Positions 48,263 to 60,184 of a stretch of DNA of 64,000 bases are shown here, one piece after another. The stretch covers positions 434,001 to 498,000 of the forward strand of contig JANCRA010000123.1 of NCBI GenBank assembly GCA_024362935.1, written 5' to 3'. The position numbers and the translations under genes are program-made. Within the stretch, counting starts at the first letter, position 1. Every line of letters starts with the position of its first letter. The notes below the pieces were generated by a model. It was given only the letters and a program-made list of their open reading frames with translations. It was not told where the DNA came from and searched no databases. Origin of the DNA: Setophaga petechia (lineage: Eukaryota; Chordata; Aves; Passeriformes; Parulidae).

Positions 48263-49680
48263 TCAGCCACCTTCTAATGCCATTAAGCTGTGAAAAGCTT
48301 TAAGTGCAGCCCCTGACAGCTTTTATAGTCATAAATACTTTTATAACTGTAAGACCTTCAGCCATTCAAGCCACCATCCAGTGCAGCCCTTTCTGAATCT
48401 GTCCAGGGTCCTCACCTGCCCCGTGGGGTGGACAATTCCCAACAATCCTGCTGGGAATTGCTCCAGGAGGGTCTGTGAGTGCAGGTGCAGGGTGCAGGGG
48501 GGCTGTGCTGCAGTGCTGCTGTGCTGCAGTGCAGGTGGAAGGCAGAATTGCAGGAAGGTAATAAACTGCCCCATTTACCAAGCGATTAAACACCTATTTA
48601 AAGGCTGACTTGGCCGCTCAGGCAGCAGAAAACAAGGTACAAGGCAGTACAACTGCTCAATGGCCACTCCAACTGCAGCTTTACAAAAGTTCAGGTGCAG
48701 GTAATCTCCAGAATATGATTTCATCTGTCTGCAGCAGCTGCCTTTTGCATGTTTTGCTAATGTTTATAAGATATTCTTGTTTTACTTAAAGTTCACAGCA
48801 TTTAAATAATGTGTTTTGAGCAGATTAAAAATAGCACAAGATGCCACCTCTCTCCAGGCTGTGGGAAAGACTCCAGCCAACAGGAAAATCTCCCTGTCCA
48901 TCCTGCTGATCCAGACTCCCCTCCTGCTGTACTTCATGCCACTTCATTTCTTAAATTGGCAGCTTATTGAAATTAAATGATTGTGTTTGTGTGTGTTGTC
49001 AGTAGCATTTAAGCTGTTCACTTTTTGGAAATCTGTTGGTTCTCCACGGGGCAAGCACAGGGATAAATTCCAAATAATAGGTGGATGAAAGAGTCTTTCA
49101 TCCACATAGTGAAATCCTTCCAAGAAACCTGCTTTACAGGTGAAAAATCCTTAAAAGTCATCCAGAGCAGCTTTCTGGGATAGTTTATATTTTTGTGCAG
49201 TAAACAAAATTGTAAACAATTATAAACAAAATTTTATATTTATATATATAATATGCATGGGGCTCATCTTTCAGCCAGCTCAGTCTTGTTAATGTATTTC
49301 TTCCCTTTAATTAGACTTTCCTGCCATGACTCAGGGCACATGCATTCTCCCCCACAGGGCCTGTGGGCTGGAATTGGTGTTTTCCTGCTGTAGGGGGGTG
49401 TTGGGGGGCATCTCCTCTGGTTCAGGAGCTGCCAGAGCTCAGCTGCAGACACCTGGGAAAAGGGCTTGGAGGATTGGATATGCTGCAAAGCAACTCACTG
49501 TCAGGTTTGGAGTCAAACAGAATCAAATTGATATCTTTTAAAATTTCATGGTTGTGTTAATGCACTCAGTCAAGTGTAATTAAATGTAGAGACTCAATGG
49601 ATTCATATAAACACTCAGTGGGAGCCTGTCAATCTTCCAGGGGAGTGAACCCCCAAACAAATGAACAAACCTTTCATATC
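48263..49680. other. Intergenic stretch, little recognised
   Basis: A small GTGCTGCAGTGCTGCT repeat lies at 48505-48535 and an AT-rich patch at 49205-49255. I see no gene or mobile element otherwise. Confidence 0.5.
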
Positions 49681-49699
49681 TTCAGCTCTGCCTCTTTCA

Positions 49700-49925
49700 A
49701 GAGTAGAATTGGGGGCTCTGGAGAAGGATCCAGGAGCATTTTCCAGGAGAAATGCTGTGTCTGAGGGACAACTCAGAACTGGGGGCTCTAGAGAAGGGTC
49801 CACAGGCATTTTTCCAGGAGAAATGCTGTGTCTGAGGGCTGAGGGACAGCTCAGAACTGGGGGCTCTGGAGAAGGGTCCAAGGGCATTTTCCAGGAGAAA
49901 AATGCTCCCAGCACTGTGTCTGTGC
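49700..49925. repeat. Tandem repeat, ~70-78-bp unit, 3 copies
   Basis: GGGGGCTCTGGAGAAG(G)GTCC recurs at about 49711, 49780 and 49859. It is followed each time by GCATTTTCCAGGAGAAATGC and a TGTGTCTGAGGGAC tail. Unit length changes through a duplicated GAGGGCT. Confidence 0.9.
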
Positions 49926-52390
49926 TGTGTCTAGAAGGCTGAGGGACAACTCCTCACACCTGCTGCTGTACCCACTTTGTGCTGCAGCACAAACCCCAAA
50001 TCTATTGATCAGAACGTGTCCTGGGCTCTGAATCCCAGCAGATGGAGATGCTGGGCTTGGCACTCAGCTACACCCAGCAGCAATTCCTCATGGCCCTGCC
50101 CTGTCCTTCAGCAGCTGCTGGAGCTACAGGACCAGGAGCTTTGCTTTACCTGGATCTCTACTCTGCTCCTTCACCTGTCAAAACACAGATGGAAAATATT
50201 TGTCCCAGCTTCAGAATCTGAAATAAATAAAAAAGAAGAGCCAAAAAGTGGAGGGGGAAGATGCTGCATGCACAGCTGAGTGCTGGGTGCTGCCTCAAAG
50301 GTGAGCATCCCCCCCAGAGGGGAGGTTTGTGCAAAAGGCAGATGCTGCAGACAGATGAAACCATATTCTGGAGATTAACAGCTCCTGAAATTTTGAAAAG
50401 CTGTAGAAGAAACCTCCTACAGTCTGCACCTCGCTACCAGTAAGGGCTGGGAGCCAGGAATGTGCAAATGGCACTGAGACATGGACTTGGTCAGCTCCTG
50501 CACCTCAGGGGGGTTTCTGTCAGCTCAGTGCCCTGTGCCCCCTACACGTGTGCCCAGGGCTGCAGGGCATCTCCTGCTTCCTGCACCAGGGCACTTTCTC
50601 CTAAACTTCTCAGAATTCCTCTGTGCTCATGAGTAGAATTGGGAAAATCATCTCCAGCAGAGTGAGAAAGGGAGGATAAGACACTGCTGAGCTAATTTTT
50701 TGCTGTTTGTGGGGGATTTTTCCTCTTTCTCAGTTGAGTTCTCACCTTCTCACAACAGTTGTTGCATATCACTGTAAACTTCATTTAATCCTTTTGTGAA
50801 GTTAAAGTAAATATGACTGAAAGACAAAATACATGCTGTACTTGATGTAAGACTGGTGACACGTCCCCCAATTATCTTCAGCAGTGGAACAGCTGTAATC
50901 ACATTTAGAGAGCAGCTGTGTTGCTCAGCACTGCTGGCAGGGATGCAGTGAGTTAGAATTGATGCTGCCTGTCCTTCATCCAGCAGCAGCCCCAGTGGGG
51001 ATGTGCTCACCCAGCCCTGGCACACCCCACCAGCAGCACTGGGCACCACCAGCCTGCTCTACCCCTCAGCCTGGCACTGGCCCACTGGAATCCTCTGCTC
51101 CTGTCCCTAAATGTGCTGGGAAGTGGGACAGAGCTCCAGCTCATGTCCCTGCTGGGCTGCCATGCCCTTCCCAGCCACCACCTTGCATTGCCCATCCCTG
51201 ACAGCTCCAGGGAATTTCCTCTGTTGGGCTTCAAAGCCAGCCAAACACTTGAGCTGCTTTTATTTTTATTTTTTTTTTTTAGCTTTAGCACAAATAGTTG
51301 TTTAAGTGGAGGACTCATTTCAGCTGTCTGTTTTCTGAAAAAAGAAAAAAAGAATCTCTGCAGCTCCCTGCTGTCCTGGCCACAGCAGGACGTGTCCAGC
51401 AGCAGCAGGGAACCTGATGGTTTAACATCCCCAGAACCTTCTGTGGTGCTCTTGGGTTTTCAGTCAGCCTAATAGTGGTGTTCAAAATAATTGCTATGGA
51501 GGGAAAATGTGCCTTATCACAGGGAGCAGGCCATGGACAATGGAAGCGTTTCAGAGCATATTTTTAGGACACACAAAAAAAAAATCAATCTAAATCTTGT
51601 GCTTTTTCATCATGTGCCTTGAGCAGTGGAAAGGGGGGGAAAGGGATCAGCATTTTTGCTGGTTGGATGGGGCTGTGGAAGGTGCTCCTGGGGTCAGCAG
51701 ATGCACCCAGCAGGAGCTGCAGTGGTTTTGCCTCTCCTTGGTGCCCGCTTGGGAAAGTCAAATGTTTATGTGTAACCTAAAAGAAAAGCTGTTCTGCTGG
51801 TGTGAGCTATTGGGTAATAAAACCAGGAAAGGCACTGCAGTCAATAAAAGTAAATTAATAACTAGAGACAACAAACCCTGCTTCTCTGACTGGCATAAAG
51901 CAATCCTGTGCTGAAGGAAGAAAAAATGTCACAGTTTATGAGGAGGCAGGTCAAGTCCAAGAGGAACAAGCCATAGCATTTTGTGGGATATTTGTGATCA
52001 TGACTTTTCTTCCTAAACCTGTAGGGTTTTATTTGCAGGAGAAGCCAAGCAGCTCCTCAGAGCAGAGGAGACCCCAGGGCCCTCGGCGTGGTGGGTGCTG
52101 CCCACACCTGCCCTTGCAGTTGTGCTGCTCATGCAGCACAAATCAGGAGGCCTAATTATTTCAATAGAGGTTAATTACATTAGCCACTACAGCAAATCTC
52201 CCGTTCATGCCATGCTTTCCACTTCATTTAATTCATTACCCCCTGTGACAGTAGATTTCTGCACAGAGCTGCTCCTTTATTCCCCATGTCCCTCCCAAGC
52301 ACGATCCCCCACGCTGGCCCTTGGCTTGCTCTTCTTCCTCTCAGTGCTCCTGCTGGGGGTGACAAAGGGCTTGGGTGGGAGCAGGTGGGA
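49926..52390. other. Intergenic stretch, nothing recognised
   Basis: No coding exon, RNA gene or repeat that I can support. There are poly-T and poly-A runs near 51270 and 51575 only. Confidence 0.5.
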
Positions 52391-52590
52391 CGTGCTGTGC
52401 CCCAGGGGCAGAGGAGGTGAGTGGAGCAGTGCTGTGCCCCAGGGGCAGAGGAGGTGAGTGGAGCAGTGCTGTGCCCCAGGGGCAGAGGAGCTGAGAGGAG
52501 CAGTGCTGTGCCCCAGGGGCAGAGGAGGTGAGTGGAGCAGTGCTGTGCCCCAGGGGCAGAGGAGGTGAGTGGAGCAGTGCTGTGCCCTGC
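52391..52590. repeat. 37-bp tandem repeat, ~5 units
   Basis: GTGCTGTGCCCCAGGGGCAG followed by AGGAGGTGAGTGGAGCA recurs every 37 bases about five times with very few changes. This suggests recent expansion. Confidence 0.94.
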
Positions 52591-52679
52591 TCAGCATCAG
52601 CTTCTCACCGTGCAGGGACAGGCTGTGAGCCCCACACTGTGTGTGCTCTGTGCTGGAGCTGGGCAGATGGTGACCCTGG

Positions 52680-53010
52680 ATTGTGCTCATCACCCCCAGC
52701 CCTTGTGCTCATCACCCCCAGCCCTTGTGCTCATCACCCCCTGCCCTCTGTGCATCATCCCCTTCCCTCTGTACATCATCCCCTGCCCTTGTGCTCATCA
52801 CCTCCACCCCTTGTGCACATCACCCCCAGCCCTTGTGCTCATCATCCCCTGCCCTTGTGCTCATCATCCCCTTCCCTCTGTGCATCATCCCCTGCCCTTG
52901 TGCTCATCACCCCCTGCCCTTGTGCACATCATCCCCTTCCCTCTGTGCATCATCCCCTTCCCTCTGTACATCACCCCTTTCCCTGCTATGTACATCACCC
53001 CTTTCCCTGC
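52680..53010. repeat. Minisatellite of CTCATCACCCCCTGCCCTTGTG-type units
   Basis: Fourteen or so units of about 20-22 bases alternate between a CCCTTGTGCTCATCACCCCC form and a CCCTCTGTGCATCATCCCCT form. It is C- and T-rich on the plus strand. All three plus frames stay open, which is an effect of the repeat and not coding evidence. Confidence 0.93.
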
Positions 53011-53030
53011 TGTGCTTTTTGGCTCCTGTC

Positions 53031-53530
53031 CTTAAGTTTGAGGTTCAGTCCCCCAGGTCCTATGAGATGTCTTTTCACCTAATTCAGGAGAGAAACTTCT
53101 GGGCTTCTTTCCTTTTTAAGGGAACAAAGATAAATTTTGTTACTCCATCAACAGGGAGCACATTCCTATACAAGACTTTTTGGCTTCTGTGCAATTTGCT
53201 ATCCTTAAATTTGAGGTGAAGTCTCCCAGGTCCTATGAGGTGTCTTTTTACCCAATTGAGGAGAGAAACTTCTGGGCTTCTTTCCTTTTTAAGGGGACAA
53301 AGGATAGTTTTGTCACTCCATCAACAGGGAGCACATTCCTGTACAAGACTTTTGGCTTCTGTGCAATTGGCCACCCTTAAGTTTGAGGTGAAGTCCTACA
53401 AGATGTCACCAGGTCCTACAAGATGTCTTTTCACCTAATTGAGGAGAGAAACTTCTGGGCTTATTTCCTGTTTAAGGGGACAAAGGATAGTTTTGTCACT
53501 CCATCAACAAAGGGCACATTCCTGTACTGA
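53031..53530. repeat. Tandem repeat, ~172-bp unit, 3 copies
   Basis: TTAAGTTTGAGGT, CAGGTCCTATGAGATGTCTT, GGAGAGAAACTTCTGGGCTT, TTTTAAGGG(G)ACAAAG and CTCCATCAACAGGGAGCACA recur in the same order three times at about 53033, 53205 and 53378. The third copy has an extra CAGGTCCTACAAGATGTC and ends early. Confidence 0.93.
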
Positions 53531-53534
53531 AGCA

Positions 53535-56500
53535 TGTTTGTCACACTTGGGCTGAGGCAGAGTTTAAGCTGTGAGCACTGTCAAGGTGCCCTGAGCAGAT
53601 CTGTGTGGGCTGCCCACAAAGGCTGTGTGTGTTCCCAAGACTTCCAAACCCAGGATCCAGAGCTCTGTGCCACTGCCTGGCTCCATCTCTCATTTTGTTT
53701 TTAAACCCAGTTGATTCCTTTCTCACAGCACCTGGGAATTCATCATTCCTGTGCCTCCAGCTTCTCCAGCCCCCTGCACACAGCGTGGGGAGAGATTTCC
53801 ACACTCAAGGAGCCCCAGTGCCCAAACTGTGGCTGCTGACATGTGCAAGGGGGAAGTGAGATATTTCCCACCTGTTCAGCTAGTTTGCAGCTTGGTGGGA
53901 TATTTCCTATTTTTAACTGTCGCTGCAGTTAAAGGAATACATTTGTGAAGTCAAACATAAGGTAACAACCAAAAGAAGTCGTTTTTAGCTGCAGATCTCT
54001 CTGATTCAGTACCTGGTGAACATTTTCTTTAGCATAATGATATTTCTTATGGTGCATGATGAAAACCTGCAGTAATCAACAGACACTGTTCCCAGTTTTC
54101 AGTCTGATCATTAGCATTTTGCTCTCATTAACCTGAGCATGATAAATTGCTTATAAACCAGCTATTTCTTTGTTGGGCATTAGCAGGTCTGGTTGTGAGG
54201 AGAGATGTGGAATTTGGTTTACAGAGTTTTTCATCATGAACATGAACTGTGTGTGGCTCTGACACCGCAGGTCAGGCCAGTGTGAATCAAAGAAATGTTT
54301 CTAGACTTTAATCTGAACTGACACCTAGGGATTTAAAGATATTTAAACCCCTAGCCAGGTGTTTGCTTGGGCTGGGGAACAATCAGCCTTGCTGCCTGCA
54401 GGTGGAGGGTCCTTCCACAGAGGTGGAAGCTGCTCTGGCTGTTGCAGGTAAGACTCTGCCCTCTCTCCTCTCCTTTCTGACATTTTAGCACTTTTGCTCT
54501 GCCTGTCCCCGTGTGCCAGCCCCCATGGCTGCTGGCATCCTGCAGGAGTGCTGCAGAGTCCAGCTGGGATGCTCACTGGGATGCCAGCCCTGGCTGGGAG
54601 CACTGGAGGGGCACACAGAGCACTTCAGCTGCCAGAAAATTAGAGTCATTTATTTGAAAATCTGTTGTACACAAAGCACTTTAATAACCACATTCATCTA
54701 AAGGCCACATCAGGAGAAACAGTACTGCCTGTTCCCTCTTGGATGCCAGTTTTGGGGAATGCTGCTGCTAACATTTAGCAGGAGCTCCAGGTCACCTTGA
54801 TATAATCAAGCTAAGACACATTTTAATGGCTGTTTAATTAGATTTACCATAGGGAAGGTGCCATGGAAGAAGGCTGCATTTCTGCTTCTAGTGCTGGTTG
54901 AAATAAAAATGCAGATAAGAGACTGCAAGGATAGATAAAGATAAGGGGGTTTTGTACCCCTGTTCCATGTGAATTTTTTACCTTCATTTGAGTGATGTGT
55001 CTGCTCTTTCCCTGCACTTTCAGGGCTGGAAAATCTCACACCCCCACAGACTGATGCTGTTTTCTGCCTGCCACAAAAATGTAGATTCTCCTCAATGTGT
55101 GATTTTCTTTTAGGTGACCTGAGCTCTGAGCACCTCACTGCAAGGCTCCCACATCCTTCAGAAGCTGCCCCTGTGTTATAAACAGGATTGAAGCAGAAGG
55201 GAAGGAATTAATCTGATTTCCAGCAGCAATATCTGAACCTCATGGCAAACTGCTCCCTGTATTAGGGAACAAACATCTCATGTTCATCTCACACCAGTTC
55301 TGATTCCTTCATGAGGCTCTGGGAGACTCCAAGGAGCATTTTGTGAAGTGGCCACTTGCTCCTCCATAGAAAATAAAACACTGAAACATTGCTATAAAGG
55401 ATGTGGCATCTCTCCCAATGGATTTATTAAGAAGCCCACAAGAGTGAGGAGTTACAAAACCTGATCCAGTCGGCACTTCAAGCTGTGTAATTGATATCCA
55501 TTATTTCCCATTGACTGCTCTGCATGAATTTGCTTTCTGTGGCATCAACAGATTCTGCCTCTGAGCTGCTGGGGCTTGGCAGAGAGCAAAGCCAATAGCA
55601 AACCTGGAGTGTGAATCCCAGGAGAGAGCCAAGGTGCTTTTCCTCAATTTCTTCCATAAATACACACCTTTATCATCATTTGCTCAGCTTCTCAAGTCAC
55701 TACATTTGCACAGGGCAATACAGATCTGCTGTGGCTTTGCTGAGGCAGAGGCTGGGCATCAGTTTGGGTTCCACAATGATTTAATTTCTCCTCATCTGCT
55801 TCATTTCACGGCAATTTTCTGTTATTTACAGAAATTGCATTATTATAGTGAAGAATTTACTGAAACAAAACAGGCAGAAAGGGCCATATCCAGAAATGCA
55901 GATTAATGCTGTGCCAGAGTAACCCCAGCTCTGCTGGTGTCTGTCTGTCCTGAGCACTGTCTGTCAGCTGCCAGGAACAGCACATCAAGGCTTCCCCAGG
56001 ACTTCAGTATTTGCTTTCAGTATTTGATTTCAGTATTTGATTTCAGTATTTTGTTTGCTTTTGGTGGGTGCTAGAGCAACCAAGGATAACTGAGAGGCTG
56101 ACATGCCTCCACCCAGGTCAGATCAGGCAAATCCATCATTTTTCCCTTCTCACTCAAAGCTGTTCTCCTGGCCCTACCTCCTGCAAATCATTTGCTTCAC
56201 TATTAACTTGGACTATTTCTTGCTTAATTTTATTTTTTTTCATTCTCCTTATCTCACCTCAAGAAGGAGAGGGATTACCTCATTTCCACTGCCTCAGAAA
56301 TAAATCCTCATTATGGATTTGTACCTGGGGAGGAAGAAACTGATTTCCACTCCCAGCCTGTTCTGGACAGAAATTTGAAAGTAATTGTTCAGTCCAGGGA
56401 TATCTCACTTGTCTAATAATCATAAAGAGCACTTTTATTAGAGCTGGGCTTGGGGTTGGGACTATTGAGAAGATATTTATGGGGAAGATACCATTTCAGA

Positions 56501-57180
56501 AAACTAGAATATGGACATCAAATTTATGTTTTTAGTATAAGATGGGGCAAAGGGAAGGATCTAACATGCAATAAATGTCGTGAGTGCTGGTGGGGGGCTC
56601 ATCCACCAAGAGTGCAGCTGCCTCCTCACAGGGCTCACTGGATTGCCTCAGAATTCTTCAAAATCATCCCCTAAGCTGGCTAAACCCAGCAGCAGCTTTT
56701 CCCTCATGCAGTAGTTGTGAAAACTGCTGTGAACCAGCAGAAAATGGTGGTTTTACTCAGGATCCAGAAGGTATGTCTGGGTTCTGCCTCACTAAACATG
56801 CTGGAACACCAGGCTGAAATGACAGTGGGATGCAGCTCTTTTTTTTCCTGGCTAATTGCTGCAGGATGAAATAAGGGTCAGAATAAAATGTGGTTATCTG
56901 CTAAATGGCTGCTGCACCCAGCTGTCAGGCTGTCTGCTGCAGCCCTGAATATATTGAGTGTGGAGTTTTGGATGCTCCAGCTCTGGGCAGGATTGTGCAG
57001 TGATTTCTCTGGGCTTTGACAGAGCTGGGGCTGAGCTCCTGCCACAGAGCCATCAGTGATGGACCAGCCACAAATAAGCAGAGAGCCCATGGGAACTTTC
57101 AAGAGGAGAAATGGCTTGGCTCAGTGGTGCAGGTTTAGTCTAAATGTACCCAGATGAGCAGAGGTGTGTGACAGAGGTGT
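53535..57180. other. Intergenic stretch, little recognised
   Basis: A short GATTTCAGTATTT repeat (four units, 56003-56050) is the only repeat seen. Open frames are short and featureless. No exon with a known motif was found on either strand. Confidence 0.5.
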
Positions 57181-57189
57181 GTGCACAGT

Positions 57190-57560
57190 TCTGAGACTCT
57201 GGAGCTCTGCAGGGTTGTGTGAATGTGCTCTGCAGGTGTGTGAATGTGCCCAGTCCTGCTCTGCAGGGTCTGTGAATGTGCCCAGTTCTGTTCTGGAGCT
57301 CTGCAGGGTCTGTGGATGTGCCCTGCCCTGCTCTGGAGCTCTGCAGGGTCTGTGAACGTGCCCAGTTCTGTTCTGGAGCTCTGCAGGGTGTGTGAATGTG
57401 CCCAGTTCTGTTCTGGAGCTCTGCAGGGTGTGTGAATGTGCTCTACAGGGTGTGTGAATGTGCCCAGTTCTGCTCTGGAGCTCTGCAGGGTCTGTGAATG
57501 TGCCCAGTTCTGTTCTGGAACTCTGCAGGTGTGTGGATGTGCCCTGCAGGGTCCATGAAC
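57190..57560. repeat. Minisatellite of CTCTGCAGGGTCTGTGAATG-type units
   Basis: About eight units of 40-48 bases combine CTCTGCAGGGT(C/G)TGTGAATG with TGCCCAGTTCTGTTCTGGAG. Some units lack the second part. Minus-strand frames of over 160 codons arise from it. Confidence 0.92.
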
Positions 57561-58451
57561 ATGCCTTGCCCTGCTCTGCTGCAGCTCTGGAGCTGCAGGG
57601 ACCCTCAGCCACCTGCTCAGCATCCAGCTGGTGCTGAGGATGGATTTTCCTTAATGATTCATGAGGAATGGCATCAAACTAACACAATCACAATTCCCAT
57701 TTCGCTGTGGGAGCACAGTTGTTTAGTCCTTGATGATTCAGGACAGTGAGTGCTCACACCCAGAGCTGCTCCCCAGCCTCTGATCCCATCCCTGGATTGA
57801 GACACAAGGGTTTGTTTGTACAGGTCCTGGTCCCAGTGAAATGGAGAACATGTAAATTAGACTTTAATATAAAGAAGATGATAGATTAAGTTATGTTTGA
57901 CTGACAGATTTCTCCTTCTGCAGCCTCCACATCCATGCTCTGAATAGGAGGCTTGGGATTAAGGCCATTAAATTACTTCGTTTATTGGAAAAATAAAATA
58001 TCAGGAACAGATGAAAATGAAAAGAGAGAGAAATGCAAACTGAATGAGTGCTAAAAAATTACTAAGGTAAGGTAGCAAATGAAATAGAATAGCACTAAAA
58101 CTGGATGACATGTCAGAAATTCTCAAGTGGCAGTGCTGTGGAGTCTGGCTTTCAAACTGTGGAGTTAAAGACACATCAGCTTGATATTGCCAAGGGCTGC
58201 TCTGTGCACCCACACTGCCCAGTGCCCAGCTGTGTGCCCTGGGCTGGGAGAGGGATGGAGGAAATCAAAAGCGAGGAGGAGAAAATAGGAGAAAATCAAA
58301 AGCGGGTCATGGATGGAAAACAGGAGAAAATCAAAAGCAAGTGATGGATGGAGCTGATCCTGAGCTCTCTGGAGCCAGGGATTGCTGCTCCTCCCAGTCC
58401 ATGCCTGAGCCCAGGGGAAGGTGCCCCAGCAGTGCCTGGCTGGAGGGTGGC

Positions 58452-58841
58452 TGTCGCAGACATCCTTTGTGAAAAATCCTTTCTGTAGCACTTTTCCTGC
58501 TGGAGCTGAGAAGCTCAGTAACAAATGTAAGCAATTATTATCTGCTGCTGTGGAATGCAACAGGTCCACCTGTGACTGGTCCCCTGTAGATGTTTGGATT
58601 TATTGACCACTCACGGTGGAGCTGCTCTCGCTCTCTGTGAGACACAGACCTTGGTTATTCATTCTTTCCTTTCTTTTCTTAGCATAGCCAGCTTCTGAAG
58701 AAGCTCCTTTCCTTTTCTAGCTCTATGTAGTATAGTTATAATGTCATATATATACCATAATATAATAAATCAAGCCTTCTGATCATGGAATCAAGATCCT
58801 GACTCTTCCATCCTCTACAAACCCCTGTGACCACTGTCACA
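58452..58841 (+). mobile_element. Solo LTR, family A, sense orientation, clean target duplication
   Basis: This 390-bp element has TG..CA ends (TGTCGCAGACATCC to CACTGTCACA) and perfect GGTGGC duplications at 58446-58451 and 58842-58847. An AATAAA (58764-58769) lies about 75 bp before the end. This signal sets the sense strand for the whole family. Confidence 0.9.
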
Positions 58842-59531
58842 GGTGGCCCTGGTGCTGCTCCTCTGTGGCACTTCCCACATCTCCCCCAAATCCAGGCAGA
58901 GATGGCTTTGGATAACTCCTGATAACCTCTCTGAGTCCTTTACCTGCTTTGCCTCCTTCCCTCCTGCTTGCCCACAAGGCCATGGAGAGAGCTCAGACCC
59001 TGCCCTCTCCTCTGGATCCTTGGAATGGGCTCTCACTGCACTCCTGGGTCTCTTTAAAGGAAACAGAAGTGCTGCAGATGATTGCAGGCAGAGCCATACC
59101 CTGAGGAGCTGCCTTTTCTAGACAGCCCTGAATATCAGCACTGGAACATTTCCTGGAGATTTGATTTCATCTCAGGGCCGGGGAGATTCTGCAGCTCCAC
59201 AAACAATCCATCAACAGCTGCCCAGAGAGGAGCAATAGATTCATCTTCTTCTGGAACAGCAGGGCAAACTGCCTTCCCTGCATGTGGAAAAATGCCAGAT
59301 TTGGGTCAAAGGAGCAGCTTCCAGCTCCTCCTTCCCTGCCCACAGTGACCAATATGAGCCCAGCTGCTCTCCCAGCAGCTCTGCTCCCCCTTGCCTGGAC
59401 AGCTGTGCTGTTGGCAGGAGTTGCTGCTGCCTTTTTCACAGCCTTTGCTTTTTTAGGCTCTTGATGAGGATGGTTGTTAAATCTCTGGAGCACAGTGAGT
59501 GTCCACTGGGGTGATACCAGGTGCAGCCTGA

Positions 59532-60178
59532 TGTGGGATTTGCTGGAGTGCCCAGAGATGAGTGAGTCTGACTCCATGTTCTTAGAAGGGTGATGTTATG
59601 TTATGTTAATGTTATGTTATGTAAATGGTATGTTAATGTTATGTTATGTGATATTATATATACAATATAATACAACACAATATAATATATACAATATATT
59701 ATATTGTATTATATTACATTATATTATATTATATTATATTATATTATATTATATTATATTATATCATATTATATTACGTTATATTGTATTGTATTATATT
59801 ACATAATATCATATTATATTGCATCATATAATATCCTATTACATAATATCATATGACATCATATCATATTATATTACATTATATCACATTATGCTATACT
59901 AAAGAATAGAGAAAGGATACAGACAGAAGGTTTAACAAGAATAATAATGAAAACTTGTGACTCTCCAGAGTCTGACACAGCTGGATGGTGATTGGTCATT
60001 AAGTCAAAACAATTCACATGAAACCAATCAAACAACCACCTCCAACCACATTCCAAGGCAGAAAAACAGGGAGAAGCAATCTGATAATTATTGTTTTCAT
60101 TTCTCTCTAAGGCTTCTCAGCTTCCCAGGAGAAGAAATCCTGGCGAAGGGATTTTTTCCAGAAAATATGAGAATGATA
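59532..60178 (-). mobile_element. Solo LTR, family A/E variant, with ATATT expansion
   Basis: This 647-bp element runs from TGTGGGATTTGCTGG to GAGAATGATA and is flanked by perfect GCCTGA duplications (59526-59531 and 60179-60184). It is closest to 15406-15827 in this window. One terminus has lost the standard CA/TG dinucleotide (ATA). About 300 bases of AT-rich simple repeat in its middle explain the greater length. Confidence 0.86.
59596..59895. repeat. ATATT pentanucleotide and TTATG microsatellite
   Basis: GTTATGTTATGTTAATG units pass into a run of about 14 ATATT units (59698-59765), then into decayed ATCATATTATATTAC-type sequence. All of it lies inside the LTR. Confidence 0.92.
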
Positions 60179-60184
60179 GCCTGA

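Noticed and set aside
52528..53219. Three overlapping open frames of 167-184 codons
   Set aside because: They cross three unrelated tandem arrays and repeat short Pro/His/Ser blocks, an effect of the repeats.
57121..57623. Minus-strand frames of ~160 codons
   Set aside because: They derive from the 40-48-bp minisatellite at 57190-57560.
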